Positions 60,420 through 64,000 of a stretch of DNA of 64,000 nt are shown piece by piece. Location: assembly GCA_041675905.1 (NCBI GenBank), contig JBAYSX010000016.1, forward strand, positions 6,199 through 70,198, written 5' to 3'. This stretch comes from Sandaracinobacteroides sp041675905. GTDB lineage: Bacteria; Pseudomonadota; Alphaproteobacteria; Sphingomonadales; Sphingomonadaceae. The stretch's first letter is position 1. Each line of letters starts with the position of its first letter. A program made the position numbers and the translations under genes. The notes below the pieces were generated by a model that worked only from the letters and a program-made list of their open reading frames with translations, was not told the DNA's origin and did not search any database.

Positions 60420-60685
60420 TTTAGGATTCCTTCTTGGCAGCGAATGACATCGCCGCGTTGCGCCCGAATCCTATGCACAAGTTTGTGAAAATAATGTGTC
60501 ATTTCGACTAAAATTTAACAAAAAAATTTAGCAGACTGTCTAGTCATACGAATAATATATCGACAATATGCAAAATACGAATTTTACCTGTCGTGGATAC
60601 TCTAAAAAATTCATCGGGGTGATCAATCGTCACGAAAATGACATCGAACACTTGCTATTCGTTGGCAATGGATGTCCCACCGCTT
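60420..60685. promoter_or_regulatory. AT-rich divergent promoter region, exporter / PhnD
   Basis: About 265 bp with long A+T stretches (for example ATTTAACAAAAAAATTTAGC and AATAATATATCG) between the exporter and the PhnD genes. It must hold both promoters. No operator could be defined; short words resembling half Pho boxes occur but not in the required tandem. Confidence 0.5.
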
Positions 60686-61666
60686 ATGCATTTTGCCAAA
60701 AGCGCATGTCGCGCGTTGATAGGCGCGGGCGTGTCTGGCGCTGCGATGCTCCTTGTCGCCGGCTGCAGCGACGCAGGGCGCGAAGAAGGCGACTGGCGCT
60801 CGCAGATGGGTCAAATCCGCTCGGCGATGACCGCATCGGAAGAAGATCCGCGGATGACAGAGGGGATCGGCGCCTATCGCAACTATCTCGAGAAGGCCAC
60901 GGGCCTCCCCGTCCGCATGTACGAGTCGGGCAGCCATAATGGCGCGATCCAGGCCTTGTCCTCGGGTCAGGCTGACTTCGTCTTCCTGCCGGCGGCTTCC
61001 TATGCCAATGTCGATGCCCAGATCGGTGACAAGGCCGCTCCGATTCTCGCCGTCAGGGGCGTCGATGGCGAAATGGGCTATTATTCGGCGCTGATCGTCA
61101 AGGCGTCGAGTCCGTACCACCGGTTCGAGGACCTGCGCGGCAAGACGATCGGCTATGTCGATTTCAATTCAACGTCGGGTTATCTCTATCCGCGCAAGCG
61201 CATGCGCGAGATGGGCTTCAATCCCGATAATTTTTTCGGCAGGGTCGCGCTTGCCGGGGGCCATACCCAGGCGGTCATGGCGCTTGGAAGCGACCAGTTC
61301 GATGCGACGATCATCAATGTCGGCGGCGGAACGCCCGAGACCGGTTTTACCTCGGGCTCATTGGTGACCCTTGCGCGGCGCGGACTGATCGACCTTGACG
61401 ATTTTCGTACGCTCTTGACCGTGGGCCCTATGCCACAGAGCTCGGTCATCATACGGACCGATCGCCCCAAGGAGTTCCAGGATCTCATTCGCGGCGCGCT
61501 TGCTGCGCTTCCCTACGACGAACCTGATGTCTGGCGATCGATGGGCCGGGCCGACGGCGCGAGTCTCACGGGTGTCACGCGCGAATATTATCGCGAAGTG
61601 ATCGACCTCAGGAACGAGGAACTGGTCGAGCGTCGCCTCGCTGCCTCGGGACAGGTCCCGGAATGA
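60686..61666 (+). CDS. PhnD-family binding lipoprotein (phosphonate/phosphite-type)
   Basis: A 326-residue protein starting at ATG 60686 (upstream ATGs at 60638 and 60668 give no better leader). A lipoprotein signal peptide ends MLLVAGC (about residue 27). The PhnD fold is indicated by AIQALSSGQADFVFLP, YYSALIVKASSPYHRFEDLRGKTIGYVD and the anion-binding loop STSGYLYPR. Such proteins deliver phosphonate, phosphite or related anions to an ABC importer. Overlap of 4 nt with the next gene. Confidence 0.88.
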   Translation: MHFAKSACRALIGAGVSGAAMLLVAGCSDAGREEGDWRSQMGQIRSAMTASEEDPRMTEGIGAYRNYLEKATGLPVRMYESGSHNGAIQALSSGQADFVFLPAASYANVDAQIGDKAAPILAVRGVDGEMGYYSALIVKASSPYHRFEDLRGKTIGYVDFNSTSGYLYPRKRMREMGFNPDNFFGRVALAGGHTQAVMALGSDQFDATIINVGGGTPETGFTSGSLVTLARRGLIDLDDFRTLLTVGPMPQSSVIIRTDRPKEFQDLIRGALAALPYDEPDVWRSMGRADGASLTGVTREYYREVIDLRNEELVERRLAASGQVPE

Positions 61667-62565
61667 GATATGTGACAGGATATGGTCTGGTCGCGGCAGC
61701 GATGCTGGGTCTTGCCGGCGTTGGCGTCTACGCAGCCAACGCACCGGCTCGTCCAGATCACCCCGCGCTACGTATTGGCATTCCCGCCGCAACGACAGCT
61801 CCCTGCGCTCCGCCGGCAGCAGGCGATCCGGTCGGCGCGCACGCCTATTATAAACTCATTGCCGAGCGGCTTGATACAACGGTCCTTGCCTGTCCCTTCG
61901 CGACCCACAGCGAGGCAGCGGCGGCACTCGCGGATGGGACGGTCGACACCGCAATCATCGATGCCGTGGCATTTCGGCCTCATGAAACGAGGATCAGGGC
62001 GATCCTTACAGTCCGTGACCCGGAACTTCTTCCTCGCGTTCCGGTCATTGCCGCGGTCCGCAAGGATGATCGGCGCCGCACGCTCGGTTCGCTAAAGGGC
62101 AGTTCGGTCGCGTTCGGCGGGAAAAGCATTGCCTATTATGACCACGAATGGCGCGCGCTCGCAGGCCAGGGCATCGGCAAGGAGCATTTCGCGCGCGAAA
62201 CGGTCGCCGAATCAGCCGAGGACGCGCTCGCTCTCGTGCGCAAAAAGAGTGCGGATGTAGCGCTCCTCAATTCGGGGGCATGGCGCCGCGCATGCACCGG
62301 CACCGGCACCGGCGCGTGGCTGTGCGACGATCTCATCGCGATTTGGCGCGGGCGCCCGCGCGCTGCACTCGCGATTGCGGTGCGCCGCGACATGGTCCCG
62401 GAAATCCGCTACCGCTTCATCGGTGTCCATGTGGCCATGCACGCCGACCATCCCGACGCGTTCAACTGGGGATCGAGCCATTTGGCTGGCCGCGCCGCGG
62501 AATTTGAGCCTGCCGAGGCTGATGCGCTCATCCTTACCAAGAGTGCTGGAAAAACTACGCTATGA
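61663..62565 (+). CDS. Second PhnD-like binding protein lacking the anion-binding loop
   Basis: A 300-residue periplasmic protein with signal peptide (YGLVAAAMLGLAGVGVYAANA). It has the same two-lobe layout as PhnD (ALADGTVDTAIIDAVAF, VIAAVRKDDRRRTLGSLKGSSVAF) but where PhnD has STSGYLYP this one has FGGKSIAYYDHEW. So it may bind another ligand, or nothing, or act with the first protein. Two Cys pairs (TTAPCAPP, VLACPF; later RRACTG, WLCDD) suggest disulphide bonds. The gene overlaps both neighbours by 4 nt. Confidence 0.72.
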   Translation: MRYVTGYGLVAAAMLGLAGVGVYAANAPARPDHPALRIGIPAATTAPCAPPAAGDPVGAHAYYKLIAERLDTTVLACPFATHSEAAAALADGTVDTAIIDAVAFRPHETRIRAILTVRDPELLPRVPVIAAVRKDDRRRTLGSLKGSSVAFGGKSIAYYDHEWRALAGQGIGKEHFARETVAESAEDALALVRKKSADVALLNSGAWRRACTGTGTGAWLCDDLIAIWRGRPRAALAIAVRRDMVPEIRYRFIGVHVAMHADHPDAFNWGSSHLAGRAAEFEPAEADALILTKSAGKTTL

Positions 62566-63458
62566 GCGGTGCCCATGCTGTAAGGTCGGTTCGCGACTTC
62601 GAGGACATGCGCGCCCAGACATTGCGTCGAAGCCGCATCCAGTCTGCCATCATTATTGCCGGGTTTTCGGCTCTGCTCGTCATTTCGATGCAGCGCAGTG
62701 AGATGTTCGCCTCGCGCAGCGGGGGCGATGCTATCGGCCGCCTCTTCGCCTTCGTCGACCTCATGACCCCCGACCTCAAGGCCGACACGCTTCTTGCCGA
62801 GCGCGGGACCAGAGGTTCGTTAGGCTGGTGGTTCTATGACATTGAACGCTGGCTCAAGGCGCTTTGGGAAACTTTTGAAATGGCCGTCCTCAGCACGGTC
62901 TTCGGCTGCTTCTTCGGCTTGCTCGCGTCGTTCTTTGCCTCGCGTAACATCAACAGGAACGGTCCCTTGCGCTTTGTTGCCAAACGCACGCTCGAGGCGA
63001 TTCGCACGCTTCCCGAGATCATCTTCGCGCTGATGCTCGTCGCGGCCATTGGTGTCGGGCCGATGGCAGGTGTCATCGCGCTCACCATTTCCACCACAGG
63101 CACGATCGGCAAGCTCTTTTCCGAGATCAATGAGGAAGTCGACCGCCGCCAACTCGAAGCGCTCGACGCGGCGGGCGCGGGCCTGATACAGAAGATCCGC
63201 TTCGGCATCATCCCGCAGATGCTGCCGCAATATATATCCTACGCGCTGATCCGTCTCGAAGCTAATCTCTCGGCCGCCGTCGGGCTCGGCATCGTAGGTG
63301 CTGGCGGTATCGGCATCGAGTTGGAACGCGCCATCAATTATACCGAATATGACAGCTATCTCGCCATCCTTCTGCTGATGGTCGCGACGATTTCGACGAT
63401 CGATCTCATCTCCGAGGCCATTCGCCACCGCCTGATCGGGATCGGAGGTCAGCACTGA
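62562..63458 (+). CDS. PhnE-family ABC permease
   Basis: A 298-residue inner-membrane protein with about six helices. The binding-protein-dependent transport motif for the cytoplasmic ATPase (EAA loop) is in QLEALDAAGAGLIQKIRFGIIPQMLPQYISYAL, and typical PhnE elements are ILLMVATISTIDLISEAIRHRL and RTLPEIIFALMLV. It forms half of the permease of a phosphonate-type ABC importer. It overlaps the binding protein gene by 4 nt and the next permease by 1 nt. No ATPase (PhnC) gene is in the window. Confidence 0.9.
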   Translation: MSGAHAVRSVRDFEDMRAQTLRRSRIQSAIIIAGFSALLVISMQRSEMFASRSGGDAIGRLFAFVDLMTPDLKADTLLAERGTRGSLGWWFYDIERWLKALWETFEMAVLSTVFGCFFGLLASFFASRNINRNGPLRFVAKRTLEAIRTLPEIIFALMLVAAIGVGPMAGVIALTISTTGTIGKLFSEINEEVDRRQLEALDAAGAGLIQKIRFGIIPQMLPQYISYALIRLEANLSAAVGLGIVGAGGIGIELERAINYTEYDSYLAILLLMVATISTIDLISEAIRHRLIGIGGQH

Positions 63459-63881
63459 TGGCAAGCCATGCCAGCCATCGCTTGGTCACGGCGCCAAATC
63501 TCTGGCCATCGCGCATTCGTACGGTCGCGGCCACCATTGCCTGCGTTGCAATCCTCACCGCGATGGCGATCGACCTTGAACTGATGCCCGACCGGCTGTT
63601 TTCGGGCTTGGGACAAGTCGGCAAGATGTTCGGGTCCGCCTTTCCGCCACATCCGGGCGGGCAGTTCCCACGTATCCTCCGCGGGCTCGGCGAGACATTC
63701 GCCATGGCCTTTGCCGGGACGGTGATCGCGGTTGCCGTAGCCATCCCGCTTGGTCTCATTGGGGCCAAGACGATCGTGCCCGAACCGGCTGTCCATTTTC
63801 TCATCCGCCGGTTCCTTGACCTCTTTCGCGGCGTACCCGCGCTCGTGTGGGCGTTGATCCTGGTGTCGCTGTTCGGACTAG
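63458..63881 (+). pseudogene. Second PhnE-family permease, interrupted by an IS element
   Basis: The first 141 codons match a PhnE permease (helices at ATIACVAILTAMAIDLEL and TFAMAFAGTVIAVAVAIPLGLIG; DLFRGVPALVWALILVSLFGL). After CTA at 63878-63880 the reading frame passes into the end of an IS5-family element and stops at 63964. The C-terminal half, including the EAA loop, is displaced beyond the window, so the importer may be inactive unless one permease suffices. Confidence 0.82.
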
Positions 63882-63894
63882 CGCCGATCGACAT

Positions 63895-64000
63895 TCATCG
63901 TAGCCAGATCATTGCGGCGGCGAGGTGTACGAAGCCGGCGAAGTGGATGGTTCGGCGATCATAACGGGTTGCGAAGCGGCGAAAGTGTTTGAGGCGACCG
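63895..64000 (-). CDS. IS5-family transposase C-terminus (partial, window edge)
   Basis: On the minus strand the sequence reads HFRRFATRYDRRTIHFAGF and ends VHLAAAMIWLR followed by TGA at 63895-63897, the usual end of IS5-group transposases. It differs from the IS5-type remnant at 31.6 kb (DWRRIATRFDR), so it is another element. The rest lies outside the window. Confidence 0.85.
   Translation of the reverse strand, partial: GRLKHFRRFATRYDRRTIHFAGFVHLAAAMIWLR

Noticed and set aside
52700..60685. Pho boxes before the TonB receptor and PhnD genes
   Set aside because: Single words like CCGTCAT or TGTGTCAT occur, but no second half at the required 11-bp spacing was found on either strand.
1..64000. 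CRISPR arrays and rRNA genes
   Set aside because: No regularly spaced repeats and no rRNA-like sequence were seen.

Overview
The window looks like chromosomal DNA of a sphingomonad (Alphaproteobacteria, Sphingomonadales). The main reasons are a serine palmitoyltransferase gene fused by a 4-nt overlap to its own acyl carrier protein (sphingolipid synthesis), a plant-type glutamate-cysteine ligase, a large TonB-dependent receptor, and compact ATGA-coupled operons of high GC. The ectABCD cluster with an osmolyte symporter suggests a salt-exposed, possibly marine or brackish, lifestyle. Genus cannot be decided from the sequence alone.

Layout. 1-8.8 kb is accessory DNA. It holds the tail end of one prophage (DUF2163, NlpC/P60, small lipoprotein), an AT-rich methyltransferase, small regulators, a glyoxalase-fold protein, an HNH nuclease, a Fic protein with repeated sites at its promoter, and a Septu (PtuA/PtuB) anti-phage pair. 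This block stops at a tRNA-Tyr gene. 9.0-16.9 kb is core genome: rlmB, gshA, rsmE, a probable sphingolipid reductase, acp, spt and lon.

17.0-31.5 kb is a defective prophage inserted at tRNA-Val(CAC). It is bounded by 54-bp repeats 14,500 bp apart that differ at a single base, which falls in the anticodon. It keeps a tape measure gene, a divergent repressor/Cro-like switch, a tail-fibre-like protein, a lysis cassette (endolysin, nested Rz/Rz1) and three toxin-antitoxin pairs. It lacks integrase, terminase and capsid genes, and several of its genes are deletion chimaeras. An IS5-family remnant follows.

32.3-37.8 kb carries an entericidin gene and ectR-ectABCD plus a transporter. 37.8-44.3 kb is a five-gene valine/isobutyryl-CoA degradation operon with a divergent LysR gene. 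44.2-52.0 kb is core again (zinc-ribbon protein, YdcF-like, plsC-like, DUF2125, Fe-S scaffold-like, cysS, cvpA, radA) and ends at tRNA-Pro(CGG).

52.2-64 kb is a second accessory island. It starts with a broken primase-type gene and transposase debris, then has a TonB-dependent receptor, more transposase debris, a heterodimeric ABC exporter, and divergently two PhnD-like binding proteins and two PhnE-like permeases. The last permease is cut by an IS5-family element at the window edge. This receptor/exporter/Phn importer grouping is the most interesting candidate for an undescribed transport system. All three tRNA genes in the window mark an edge of accessory DNA.
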